Assembly (NCBI RefSeq): GCF_028128765.1
Contig: NZ_LBJG01000018.1
Location: 1 to 64,000, forward strand
Direction: 5' to 3'
Length of the DNA stretch: 64,000 nucleotides
From: Bradyrhizobium sp. CCBAU 51627
Lineage (GTDB): Bacteria; Pseudomonadota; Alphaproteobacteria; Rhizobiales; Xanthobacteraceae
Shown: positions 17,059 to 25,367 of the stretch, in pieces
How positions within the stretch are numbered: the stretch's first letter is position 1
How the letters are laid out: every line of letters starts with the position of its first letter
The notes under the pieces: model-generated
Told to the model about the DNA's origin: nothing
Seen by the model: the letters and a program-made list of their open reading frames with translations, nothing else
Database searches by the model: none
Translations under genes and position numbers: made by a program

Positions 17059-18705
17059 TCAGGGCACGAGCAGCCTGAGCGGCCAGATATAGGCCTGGCC
17101 CAGCACCAGGACGCCGACGAGCACGACGAGCGCGAAGCTGTGGAAGAAGACGAAGCGCAGGATCGTGCCCTCGTGACCGTACCATTTGGTGGCCGTGGAC
17201 GCGACCACGATGCTCTGCGCATCGATCATCTTGCCCATCACGCCGCCGGAGCTGTTGGCGGCCGCCATCAGCACCGGGCTGATGCCGATCTGTTCGGCGC
17301 TGATGCGCTGCAAGCCCCCGAACAGCACGTTCGAGGATGTATCCGACCCCGTCAGGGCGACGCCGAGCCAGCCGATCAGCGCGCCGAAGAACGGGTAGAG
17401 CGCCCCGGTCTTGGCGAAGGCGAGCCCGAGCGTGGCATCCGTGCCGGAGTAGCGGGTGACGAAACCCAGCGCCAGCATGCAGGCAATGGTCGCGAGCGAA
17501 TAGCGCGTCAAATAGAGCGTGCGCGCATACATCCGGATCAGACCGGACGGACCGTAGCCGACCAGCAGGCCCGAGATGATCGCCGACAGGAGAATGCCGG
17601 TGCCGGCGGCCGAGAGCAGATTGAGCACGTAAACCGCGCCCTCTGCGACAGGCTTGGCCACGACCGGCGGCGCCTTCTGCACGAGGTTGTGCAGCCCGAG
17701 GACGGGAAACTTCGCGACCCAGATGCTGTCGAGCCAGCTCTTCACCTGCGGCGTGCCCCAGGCGAAGACGAAGGCCGAGAAGATCAGCCAGGGTGTCCAT
17801 GCCTTGGCAACCGCCGCCTTCGTGGCCTTGCCGGCGGGAGTCTCGGCCGAGAGCGGGGCTCCATAGCGCGCCGGCATCTCCTTCATCGCATGCACCGGCC
17901 GCCAGACGCGCAGGAACAGCGCGAGGCTCGCCATGGAGACCACTGCGGCAATCACGTCGACCAGCCACGGGCCATGGAAGTTCGAGACCAGATATTGCGG
18001 AACGGCGAACGAGACGCCGGCCACCAGAATCGCCGGCCAGATCTCGATCATCCGGCGGAAGCCGACGAAGGCCCAGATCAGCCAGAACGGCACGAGCAGC
18101 GAGAAGAACGGCAGCTGCCGCCCGATCATCCCGCTTAGCTCCTGGAGATCGAGCCCGGTCACCGCGCTGAGCGCGATCACGGGCGTGCCGAGCGCGCCAT
18201 AGGCGACCGGCGCGGTATTGGCGACCAGCGACAGGCCGGACGCGGCGAGCGGCGAGAAGCCAAGCCCGATCAGCATCGCGGCGGTGACCGCAACCGGCGT
18301 GCCGAATCCTGCGGCGCCCTCGAAGAACGCGCCCAGCGAAAACGCGATGAAGAGCAGCTGCAGGCGGCGATCGTCACTGATCGTGGAGACCGAACGCTGC
18401 AGGACCGCGAACTCACCCTTCTCGTTCAGAAGCTGATAGAGGAAGATGATGTTGATGATGATCCAGCCGATCGGCAGGAGCCCGAAGCCCGCGCCGTAGA
18501 TCGCGGCCATTCCGGCCATGCCCGCCGGCATGCCGAACGCGAACACCGCAACGCCGAGGGCTGTGACGAGGCCAATGGCCGCCGCCCAATGCGCCTTGAT
18601 CTCGAAGATCGCAATCGCGCTCAACAGCACGATAACCGGCAGCGCCGCCGCGGCGGTCGAGAGCCATGGATTGTTGAAGGGGTCGTAAGCCTGGGTCCAC
18701 GCCAC
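17059..18705 (-). CDS. lctP: L-lactate permease (LctP family)
   Basis: Inner-membrane lactate/glycolate proton symporter of 548 residues. It has about 13 hydrophobic segments and the family stretches LPIGWIIINIIFLYQL, AFFEGAAGFGTPVAV, LVANTAPVAYGALGTP and SDTSSNVLFGGLQ. The GTG start at 18705 has GGAG upstream. It is the first gene of a two-gene lactate operon with lldD, and a FadR-type regulator is divergent. The intergenic palindrome TGGTAAA-N5-TTTACCA probably controls it. Confidence 0.93.
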   Translation of the reverse strand: MAWTQAYDPFNNPWLSTAAAALPVIVLLSAIAIFEIKAHWAAAIGLVTALGVAVFAFGMPAGMAGMAAIYGAGFGLLPIGWIIINIIFLYQLLNEKGEFAVLQRSVSTISDDRRLQLLFIAFSLGAFFEGAAGFGTPVAVTAAMLIGLGFSPLAASGLSLVANTAPVAYGALGTPVIALSAVTGLDLQELSGMIGRQLPFFSLLVPFWLIWAFVGFRRMIEIWPAILVAGVSFAVPQYLVSNFHGPWLVDVIAAVVSMASLALFLRVWRPVHAMKEMPARYGAPLSAETPAGKATKAAVAKAWTPWLIFSAFVFAWGTPQVKSWLDSIWVAKFPVLGLHNLVQKAPPVVAKPVAEGAVYVLNLLSAAGTGILLSAIISGLLVGYGPSGLIRMYARTLYLTRYSLATIACMLALGFVTRYSGTDATLGLAFAKTGALYPFFGALIGWLGVALTGSDTSSNVLFGGLQRISAEQIGISPVLMAAANSSGGVMGKMIDAQSIVVASTATKWYGHEGTILRFVFFHSFALVVLVGVLVLGQAYIWPLRLLVP

Positions 18706-18763
18706 GAAAATCTCCTCGCGTTGTCCTCATCCGCCGCCGCGCTGGTTCGCGGTCTTGGGCATC

Positions 18764-18803
18764 GATATTGTCCGATATCAACATTGGTAAAAATAATTTA
18801 CCA
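18764..18803. promoter_or_regulatory. Operator palindromes between lctP and the FadR-type regulator
   Basis: A perfect 7-base inverted repeat TGGTAAA-AATAA-TTTACCA lies at 18785-18803. Upstream, GATAT-N6-ATATC is found at 18764-18779. The first resembles the TGGT/ACCA targets of FadR-type GntR regulators. Position in the divergent lactate control region supports it as the regulator's site. Confidence 0.65.
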
Positions 18804-18856
18804 GAAATGTCAATTGGGAAATATTATTCATCAAATATCGATGATGGGGAGCGTGC

Positions 18857-19690
18857 TTGACCGAGGGCGCGAAAGCCCCATACTCGGATGGCGAATCTGC
18901 GCGCTCGGCCAAAGGGATAGGTGCCACCTTGAGCAACATCGTCCGGACCCCGAAAATCGCGGAAGCGATGGCCGATCACATCGAGAAGCTAATCCTCGAA
19001 GGCGTGCTGCGGCCCGGAGAAAAGCTCGCGGCCGAGCGGGATCTCGCCGAGAAGCTGGAAATTTCGCGGCCTTCACTGCGTGAGGCGCTGCAGATCCTCG
19101 AAAAGCGCGGGCTGCTTGCCACCACCCGCTCGGGGACGTTCGTCGCCCAGTTCCTATCGCCGCTGTTGCGGCCGCTGGCGACGCTGTTGCAGGACAAGCC
19201 GCGTGTCACGGCCGACTATTTCGAATTTCGCAGGATTCAGGAAGCGCACGCCGCCCGCTTCGCCGCGCTGCGTGCCACCGATCTCGATCGTCAGGCGATC
19301 CGGGATTGCGCCGATCGGATGCGAAAGGCCCACAAGCTTGAAGATCCGAGCCAGGAGGGTGACGCCGACGTGGACCTTCATCTCCTGATCTACGAGGCGA
19401 GCCACAATGTGGTGTTGCTCCACGTCATGCGCGCGCTTGCCGACCTCTTGCGCAACAACATCTTCTATAGCCGTGCACAGCTCTATTTGCGCGAGGGCGT
19501 CCGCGACCAGCTGCTGGAGCAACATCTGGCGCTTGCGGACGCGGTGATCGCAGGCAAGACCAAGGAGGCCGAAGCGGCTGCGGCCGAGCACATCCGTTTC
19601 ACCTTCGAGACGGTCGAAGAGATCAGGCGCGACGATCTCCGGCTCGAAACGTCGCTCAGCCGGGTGAATCGCAGCGACTTCCTCGCCTGA
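18857..19690 (+). CDS. lldR: FadR-type GntR regulator of lactate use
   Basis: Predicted lactate-responsive regulator of 277 residues. An N-terminal winged helix (about 32-95) contains GVLRPGEKLAAERDLAEKLEISRPSLREAL, the exact FadR-subfamily recognition pattern. An FCD ligand domain (about 105-255) contains FEFRRIQEAHAARFAA and the metal-binding type DVDLHLLIYEASHN. The start is TTG 18857, with GGGGAG upstream; no good ATG is available before the winged helix. It is divergent from lctP-lldD, and the operator palindromes lie between. The role is inferred from this context. Confidence 0.82.
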   Translation: MTEGAKAPYSDGESARSAKGIGATLSNIVRTPKIAEAMADHIEKLILEGVLRPGEKLAAERDLAEKLEISRPSLREALQILEKRGLLATTRSGTFVAQFLSPLLRPLATLLQDKPRVTADYFEFRRIQEAHAARFAALRATDLDRQAIRDCADRMRKAHKLEDPSQEGDADVDLHLLIYEASHNVVLLHVMRALADLLRNNIFYSRAQLYLREGVRDQLLEQHLALADAVIAGKTKEAEAAAAEHIRFTFETVEEIRRDDLRLETSLSRVNRSDFLA

Positions 19691-19994
19691 TGAGTTCCAT
19701 GGGTTTCGAATGGCGATGCAGCGTCCAGAGGATCGTCGACGCGCTGCATTCCACCGTACTCACTGCTGGTGAAATCCGGGCGCGCTCCACGAAACCGTTC
19801 GAAAACCCTCGTCTTCCGTACTCCGGATAGGTGCTTCGGCCATATCGCGCTGCGATATATTGCCCTCTTTGCGACATCACAAAGATCTCAGCAGCCCACC
19901 CGGGTAGGCTTCCCTTCATGGAACCCGGAAAGCTCACGTTCTGCAAGGGCGCGACCTATCGCGCCGCCATTCGGGCTGGGATGACGAGACGATC
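19691..19994. promoter_or_regulatory. Intergenic control region of the NnrS-like cluster
   Basis: These 304 bases hold two regulatory-looking elements. ATATCGC-GCT-GCGATAT is a perfect 7-base inverted repeat at 19842-19858. TTGCG-ACAT-CACAA at 19869-19882 matches the TTG-N8-CAA skeleton of FNR/CRP-type sites such as NnrR boxes. A short frame of 26 codons (19918-19998) overlaps the next start codon as ATGA but has no good ribosome site. No promoter hexamers are certain. Confidence 0.4.
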
Positions 19995-21332
19995 ATGATC
20001 GGCGGCAGCATTTCCCGATGGACAATGACCTACTTCGCGGCGGCGCTGACCTGGTTGCTGGCCGCGCTCGCACTGATGGTCGCGGGCATCGGACACCCCG
20101 CAGCGGACCTGGCAGCGCCCGATACGCTCGTCTTGGTGCATGTGGTCTGCATCGGTTGGCTGAGCGTCGCGATGTGCGGAGCGCTGTTCCAATTCGTGCC
20201 TGTCCTGGTGGCACAACCCCTGTTCGGCGAACGATGGGTCCTGCCCGCCCTGGTCTTGTTGACGGCGGGACTGGTTTCGCTGCTCGCCGGGTTCATGGCT
20301 TTGGGCGCCCGCCTGCCTTCCGCGCCGTGGCTTCTGCCGCTCGGCGCCCTGCTGCTGGTCGCCGGCTTCGGTCTCGTCGTGGTCGATCTCGGTTTAACGG
20401 CTTGGCGGCGGCCGACGGGACCGGCACGATTCGTGCTGGTTGGCCTGGCCTCTCTTTGCGCAACGGCCGCATTCGGCGCGGTGTTCGCGTTCGCGCTGGC
20501 CGGATGGGCGGGGCGGATGGGCGATGCTGTCCTGGCGCGGGGCATCCCGCTGCATGCAATCGTCGGGCTCGGCGGCTGGCTGACGTTGACGGCTATGGGC
20601 GTCAGCTACCGATTGCTTTCCATGTTCATGCTGGCGCCTGACGTCGAGGACCGGAAGAGCCGTCTCACGCTCGCCGCTGGCGCGCTTGCGGTCGCGGCGA
20701 CCGTCGGCGGCGGAGCCATCGCTATAGGGCTCGAGCTGGGGCTGAATATTGTGCTCTCGATCGCCGCACTTTTCGGCTTGGCTTGCGCCGCTCTCTACGG
20801 GCGGGACATTGCCGCCATCTTCCGCACCCGCAAGCGGCGTCATCTCGAACTCAACATGCGAATGGCGATGCTGTCATTCGCGAGCCTGGCAGCAACGGGG
20901 CTGATGGGAACCGCGCTCGTATCGACGCGAACGCTGCCGCTGCATTTGGGCGCCTTTGCCTTCCTGGCGGCGTTCGGCTGGTTGTCGGGGCTGGTCCTGG
21001 CCAAGCTCTACAAGATCGTCGCGTTTCTCACCTGGCTTGAGACCTACGGACCCGTGATGGGACGCGCGCCGACACCCCGCGTCCAGGACCTGGTCGCGGA
21101 AAGCAGGGCGACCAAGTGGTTTGCAATCTACTACGTCTCCGTCTGGATGGGGACGCTTGCTCTGCTGGCGGCGGAGCCAGGCGCGTTCCGGATCGCCGCG
21201 GCCGCGATGATGATCGGGGTCGTCGGGATCGTCCACGAAATCATCCGAATCCGGCGGCTGGAAGATGTCGCCTCGACGTTGCGCCTGCCGGCGGGCGCCG
21301 TCGCGCCGCACCTGCTGTTCGCCAAAACCTGA
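19995..21332 (+). CDS. 12-TM membrane protein, NnrS/heme-copper-oxidase-like
   Basis: Inner-membrane protein of 445 residues with about 12 hydrophobic segments. Three segments start with a His and continue to a GWL: H49 (HVVCIGWL), H187 (HAIVGLGGWL) and H317 (HLGAFAFLAAFGWL). This repeated pattern resembles NnrS and heme-copper oxidase subunit I proteins, where such His residues bind heme or metal. I cannot assign it to one family with certainty. It heads a tight cluster with DUF2249, an Fe-S assembly factor and a CcoG-like protein. A role in nitric oxide tolerance or microaerobic respiration is inferred from this company. Confidence 0.6.
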   Translation: MIGGSISRWTMTYFAAALTWLLAALALMVAGIGHPAADLAAPDTLVLVHVVCIGWLSVAMCGALFQFVPVLVAQPLFGERWVLPALVLLTAGLVSLLAGFMALGARLPSAPWLLPLGALLLVAGFGLVVVDLGLTAWRRPTGPARFVLVGLASLCATAAFGAVFAFALAGWAGRMGDAVLARGIPLHAIVGLGGWLTLTAMGVSYRLLSMFMLAPDVEDRKSRLTLAAGALAVAATVGGGAIAIGLELGLNIVLSIAALFGLACAALYGRDIAAIFRTRKRRHLELNMRMAMLSFASLAATGLMGTALVSTRTLPLHLGAFAFLAAFGWLSGLVLAKLYKIVAFLTWLETYGPVMGRAPTPRVQDLVAESRATKWFAIYYVSVWMGTLALLAAEPGAFRIAAAAMMIGVVGIVHEIIRIRRLEDVASTLRLPAGAVAPHLLFAKT

Positions 21333-21342
21333 GGAGATCGCA

Positions 21343-21852
21343 ATGGCCGATTATTTGGACGTCGATGCCCGTCCGATCCTGCGTGCCGGAGGCGAGCCGT
21401 TCTCGGCCATCATGGCCGCGGTCGGTCGCCTCCAAGAAGGGCAGGGTCTCCGCCTCTACGCGCCGTTCAAGCCGGTCCCTTTGTTCACCGTCATGGCCGA
21501 CAAGGGCTTCGCTCATTCGGCAAGCGAACTCGGAGGCGGTGAATGGGAGGTGCTGTTCACGCCTGTTGGAGCCAAGCCGGAAACCACACCGATCGCCGCA
21601 AGCAATTCGCCCTTCGCCGCCTGGCCCGAGCCTGTCGTGGAGCTCGACAACCGCGATCTCGATCCGCCCGAGCCCATGGTCCGGATCCTCGCTGCGGCTG
21701 AAAAGCTCGGGCCTGGCGAGACGCTGTCGTCTCTTCTGCGGCGAGAGCCGGTGTTCCTGTTTCCTCAGCTCGAGAAGCGGGGCTTTCGCTGGCTCGGTGG
21801 ATTTCGCCCTGACGGTGCCACCTACGAACTGACCGTGAGGGCGCCATCATGA
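21343..21852 (+). CDS. Tandem DUF2249 protein
   Basis: A 169-residue cytoplasmic protein made of two DUF2249 units. The first (about 3-70) opens LDVDARPILRAGGEPF and contains QGLRLYAPFKPVPLFTVMADKGF. The second (about 98-166) has ELDNRDLDPPEPMVRIL and PVFLFPQLEKRGFRW. DUF2249 proteins are TusA/SirA-like in fold and often occur with hemerythrin, nitric oxide or denitrification genes, but the biochemical role is unknown. The start ATG 21343 has GAGGAGAT upstream. It overlaps the next gene by four bases (ATGA). Confidence 0.78.
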   Translation: MADYLDVDARPILRAGGEPFSAIMAAVGRLQEGQGLRLYAPFKPVPLFTVMADKGFAHSASELGGGEWEVLFTPVGAKPETTPIAASNSPFAAWPEPVVELDNRDLDPPEPMVRILAAAEKLGPGETLSSLLRREPVFLFPQLEKRGFRWLGGFRPDGATYELTVRAPS

Positions 21853-22163
21853 CGGACCAGTTGGTCGAGGACATCCGCGGCGCGCTGCGCGTCGTGATCG
21901 ATCCCGAACTCGGCAAAAACATCGTCGATCTCGGCTTCGTTTACGACATTGCAGTCGCGGATGGGGCGGTCCGCATCACGATGACGGCGACGACGCCCGG
22001 GTGTCCCGCGACGTCCTTCCTGAAGGAAGGAGTGCAGGCGGCGGCGTTGATCGTTCCAGGGGTCGCTTCCGTCGACGTGGCAATGACCTTCGAACCGGCC
22101 TGGACCCCCGATCTCATAGAGGCCGGGGTCCGCGCCTCGCTCGGCTTCGCCGCCGTGAATTGA
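21849..22163 (+). CDS. Metal-sulfur cluster assembly factor (MIP18/DUF59 family)
   Basis: A 104-residue protein of the MIP18/PaaD/SufT family, which helps insert or repair Fe-S clusters. It has the family opening DIRGALRVVIDPELGKNIVDLGFVYDI and the reactive Cys in TTPGCPATSF. Coupled by ATGA overlap to the DUF2249 gene and ten bases before the CcoG-like gene. The context suggests it matures the Fe-S clusters of the neighbouring ferredoxin-like protein or of an NO-sensitive enzyme, which is inference. Confidence 0.83.
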   Translation: MTDQLVEDIRGALRVVIDPELGKNIVDLGFVYDIAVADGAVRITMTATTPGCPATSFLKEGVQAAALIVPGVASVDVAMTFEPAWTPDLIEAGVRASLGFAAVN

Positions 22164-22172
22164 CCGTGCGTT

Positions 22173-23597
22173 ATGGCCATCACCATCGAGATCAATCACG
22201 CGAAGACGCGGGCCAAGGCAGCTGCTGCAGCCGGTTCGCCCGTCGTTCCGCAGGCCGCCAAAGGTCCCATCCGAAGGATCAAATGGGCCATCTTGCTGCT
22301 GACCCTGTCGATCTACTACGTCGCCCCGTTCATCCGATGGGATCGCGGACCGAACGCGCCCGACCAGGCCGTGCTGCTCGACTTCGCCAACGGGCGCCTC
22401 TACGCGTTCTTCGTCGAGATATGGCCTCAGGATCTCTATCTGGTCACGGGCCTCCTGGTGCTCGCCTCGACGATCCTGATCCTCACCAACGCGCTGGCGG
22501 GGCGTCTCTGGTGTGGCTTCGCATGTCCCCAGACGGTCTGGACCGATCTGTTCCTATTGGTCGAGCGCCTGATCGAAGGCGACAGGCGCCAGCGTCTCAA
22601 GAACATCGGAGCGCCCCTCACGCCCAAGCGGTTCGTCCAGACCGTCGCCAAGCACGCGGCGTGGCTTCTGATCTCGCTGGCGACAGGCGGCACGCTGATC
22701 TTCTACTTCGCCGACGCGCCGGACCTGCTGCGGGGCTTGGCTGCCGGCAATCTGTCAGCCAACGCCCTGACCTGGATCGTGGTGTTCACGGGTACGACAT
22801 ATGGGCTTGCGGGTTTTGCGCGCGAGCAGGTCTGCACCTTCATGTGCCCCTGGCCGCGCCTGCAGGGCGCGATCTGGGATCCCGAGGCCTATACCGTCAA
22901 TTATCGCGACTACCGCGGCGAGCAGCGGACGTCCGCGAAGAAGGCCGCCGAATTGCGCCTGCGGGGTGAGACGGCCGGCGATTGCGTGGACTGTGGCCAG
23001 TGCGTCGCGGTCTGTCCGATCGGCATCGACATCCGGGAGGGTCCGAATTTCGCATGCATCAATTGCGGCCTCTGTGTCGATGCATGCGACGGCGTGATGG
23101 CGAAGCTCGGGCGCCCGCGGGGTCTGATTGATTACGAAAGCTGGGCCAATATCGAACGGGGGCGCAGCAAGGAGCCTCCTCGCAACCGTCTGCTGCGGCC
23201 GAAGACGCTCGGCCTTACGGCGGCCTGCCTTGCGCTGGCTGGAACGATCGGCGTTGCGTTCGCGATGAAGACCACCGCGACCCTGTCGGTCCAGCACGAT
23301 CGCGATCCCGTCGCCGTTCGCCTGTCGGACGGTTCCCTGCGCAATGCCTACACGGTAAAGCTCCTCAACAAGTCGTCGAGCCCTCATCGTTACACGCTGT
23401 CCGTCAGCGGCATCGACGGAAGGCTTTCCATCGTTGGCAACGAGGGCCTCGCTCCGATCGAGATCGCCGCCGACGCCTCGGAATCCCTGCGCGTGACCTT
23501 GACGGCAGCGGACACCGAGCAGCGGGACGTTGTGTTCACGGCCCGCGACGAGACCGGTCGCGCGCTCTCTGCCGCGGATCGCTTCATCGAGCGGTGA
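22173..23597 (+). CDS. CcoG/FixG-like membrane ferredoxin
   Basis: Inner-membrane polyferredoxin of 474 residues, like CcoG, which reduces copper for cbb3 oxidase assembly. It has the RdxA/FixG signatures CGFACPQTVWTDLF and CTFMCPWPRLQGAIWD. Two 4Fe-4S motifs follow, CVDCGQCVAVCP and CINCGLCVDAC. After these come a last membrane helix and an Ig-like C-terminal domain (about 365-474). About five membrane segments are visible. Since fixNOQP/fixGHIS genes are absent here, it is probably a paralog serving the NnrS-like neighbour. It closes the cluster; no terminator is obvious after it. Confidence 0.83.
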   Translation: MAITIEINHAKTRAKAAAAAGSPVVPQAAKGPIRRIKWAILLLTLSIYYVAPFIRWDRGPNAPDQAVLLDFANGRLYAFFVEIWPQDLYLVTGLLVLASTILILTNALAGRLWCGFACPQTVWTDLFLLVERLIEGDRRQRLKNIGAPLTPKRFVQTVAKHAAWLLISLATGGTLIFYFADAPDLLRGLAAGNLSANALTWIVVFTGTTYGLAGFAREQVCTFMCPWPRLQGAIWDPEAYTVNYRDYRGEQRTSAKKAAELRLRGETAGDCVDCGQCVAVCPIGIDIREGPNFACINCGLCVDACDGVMAKLGRPRGLIDYESWANIERGRSKEPPRNRLLRPKTLGLTAACLALAGTIGVAFAMKTTATLSVQHDRDPVAVRLSDGSLRNAYTVKLLNKSSSPHRYTLSVSGIDGRLSIVGNEGLAPIEIAADASESLRVTLTAADTEQRDVVFTARDETGRALSAADRFIER

Positions 23598-23831
23598 CGC
23601 GATCGATGAAGGTCCCCGAGGTCATCTCGAGATTCGCTGCGTTGAGCCGCGCGGCCGAACGCCAACGGGCACTCGGGTGATGATGGCAATATGCGCCTGT
23701 TTTGCCCGACGGGTCAAACAATATTCGGAAAAGGCGCATAGCCGCATCACGCGAAATTCTTCAACAATTTGTACGGTGCATGGGGTTGTTTTCGCGGTTT
23801 TGTGTCTGCCCCACGCCGAGGGCGTGACAAA

Positions 23832-24866
23832 TCACCCCCGCACGCGTTTGAGCATCTGCTCGACATGGGCGATCGGCGTCTCCGGCTGGATGCCATGGCC
23901 GAGATTGAAGATGAAGCGCCCCTTCGCAAAGTTCGCGAGCACGTCATCCACCGCGCGGTCGAGCGCTGCGCCGCCCGTGATCAGCACCAGCGGATCGAGA
24001 TTGCCCTGCACGGCGACGCGGCTTTGCACACGCTCGCGGATGAAGGCGGGCTCCGCGGTCCAGTCGATGCTGACAGCATCGACGCCGGTTGCCTCGACAT
24101 AACCGGGCAATTGTGCGCCGGCCCCGCGGGGGAAACCGATGATCCTGGCGTCCGGCACCTTGGCGCGCACGCCTTCGACGATGCGGCGCATCGGCTCGGT
24201 CGACCAGCGCGCGAACTCGGCCGGTGGCAGCACGCCGGCCCAGGTGTCGAAGATCTGCAAGGCATTGGCGCCGGCCTCGAGCTGCGCCAGCAGATAGTGA
24301 ATCGAATTCTCCACCAGCACGTCGATGATCTTGGAAAATGCCTCCGGATGCCGGTAGGCCATCATCCGCGCCGGCGCCTGGTCCGGCGTGCCCTGGCCCG
24401 CGACCATGTAGGTCGCAACCGTCCACGGCGCGCCGCAGAAGCCGATCAGCGCGACATTAGGATCGAGCGCGCCGCGCACGATCTTGAGCGCATCGAACAC
24501 CGGTTGGAGCTTGCCGAAGTCGGCCTGCCTGGCGAGCGTTCCGACCTTCGCCGGATCGTCCAGCGGCTCGAGCCGTGGACCTTCGCCGACCTCGAACCGC
24601 ACCTCACGGCCGAGCGCGTAGGGCATCACCAGGATGTCGGAGAAGATGATCGCCGCGTCGAATCCGAACCGGCGGATCGGCTGCAGCGTGACTTCGGCGG
24701 CGAGCTCCGGATTGAAGCAGAGATCGAGGAAGCTGCCGGCCTTGGCGCGCACCTCGCGATACTCAGGCAGATAGCGGCCGGCCTGCCGCATCATCCACAT
24801 GGGCGGGACGGTTTGCCGCTGGCCGGTGAGCACGTCGATGAAGGGCTTTGTCGCAGACTGGGGCAC
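23832..24866 (-). CDS. hemE: Uroporphyrinogen decarboxylase
   Basis: Cytoplasmic heme-pathway enzyme, 344 residues, that removes four carboxyl groups from uroporphyrinogen III to give coproporphyrinogen III. It shows the family signature [16 protein letters not shown], the catalytic Asp in [25 protein letters not shown] with the active-site Tyr, and the C-terminal [12 protein letters not shown]. The GTG start at 24866 has AGGA eight bases upstream; longer in-frame extension upstream has no family similarity. The frame faces a divergent stress-type gene with its own promoter. Confidence 0.95.
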   Translation of the reverse strand: MPQSATKPFIDVLTGQRQTVPPMWMMRQAGRYLPEYREVRAKAGSFLDLCFNPELAAEVTLQPIRRFGFDAAIIFSDILVMPYALGREVRFEVGEGPRLEPLDDPAKVGTLARQADFGKLQPVFDALKIVRGALDPNVALIGFCGAPWTVATYMVAGQGTPDQAPARMMAYRHPEAFSKIIDVLVENSIHYLLAQLEAGANALQIFDTWAGVLPPAEFARWSTEPMRRIVEGVRAKVPDARIIGFPRGAGAQLPGYVEATGVDAVSIDWTAEPAFIRERVQSRVAVQGNLDPLVLITGGAALDRAVDDVLANFAKGRFIFNLGHGIQPETPIAHVEQMLKRVRG

Positions 24867-24926
24867 GAGTGATCCTGATGCAGATTCAGGTTCCTGATAC
24901 ACCGTGGGAGGCCCGAGCGGAACAGG

Positions 24927-24951
24927 GGAACCAGCGCAAATACGCCGCGTT
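24927..24951 (+). promoter_or_regulatory. EcfG-type promoter (GGAAC-N16-CGTT)
   Basis: GGAAC at 24927-24931, a 16-base spacer and CGTT at 24948-24951 match exactly the consensus of the general stress sigma factor EcfG of Bradyrhizobium and relatives. It lies 26 bases before ATG 24978, the expected distance for a short 5' leader. Confidence 0.78.
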
Positions 24952-24965
24952 GCCCCTGCCAATGA

Positions 24966-25193
<228 letters not shown>

Positions 25194-25290
25194 CGGACGG
25201 ACCGCCGCCAGTTTCCGATAGCCTTGATAGGACCTTGTTAGTGATCTGCGGAGAGCCCGGTCCGTAGGAGTACGGAAAAACCCGTAGATG

Positions 25291-25305
25291 ATTGCGAATC
25301 GCAAT
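25291..25305. promoter_or_regulatory. Palindrome ATTGCG-AAT-CGCAAT upstream of the cyclase gene
   Basis: A perfect 6-base inverted repeat around AAT lies about 63 bases before the cyclase start. It resembles AT-rich-centred TTGCGAATCGCAA sites of Fur/Irr-type iron regulators, but no identity is claimed. It is the only clear symmetry in the 174-base gap. Confidence 0.35.
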
Positions 25306-25367
25306 GGGCGCTTCAGGGTTCAATAAGAGAAGCGGCAGAGTTTCCGGCCATTGGAGATTTCTGCCGC

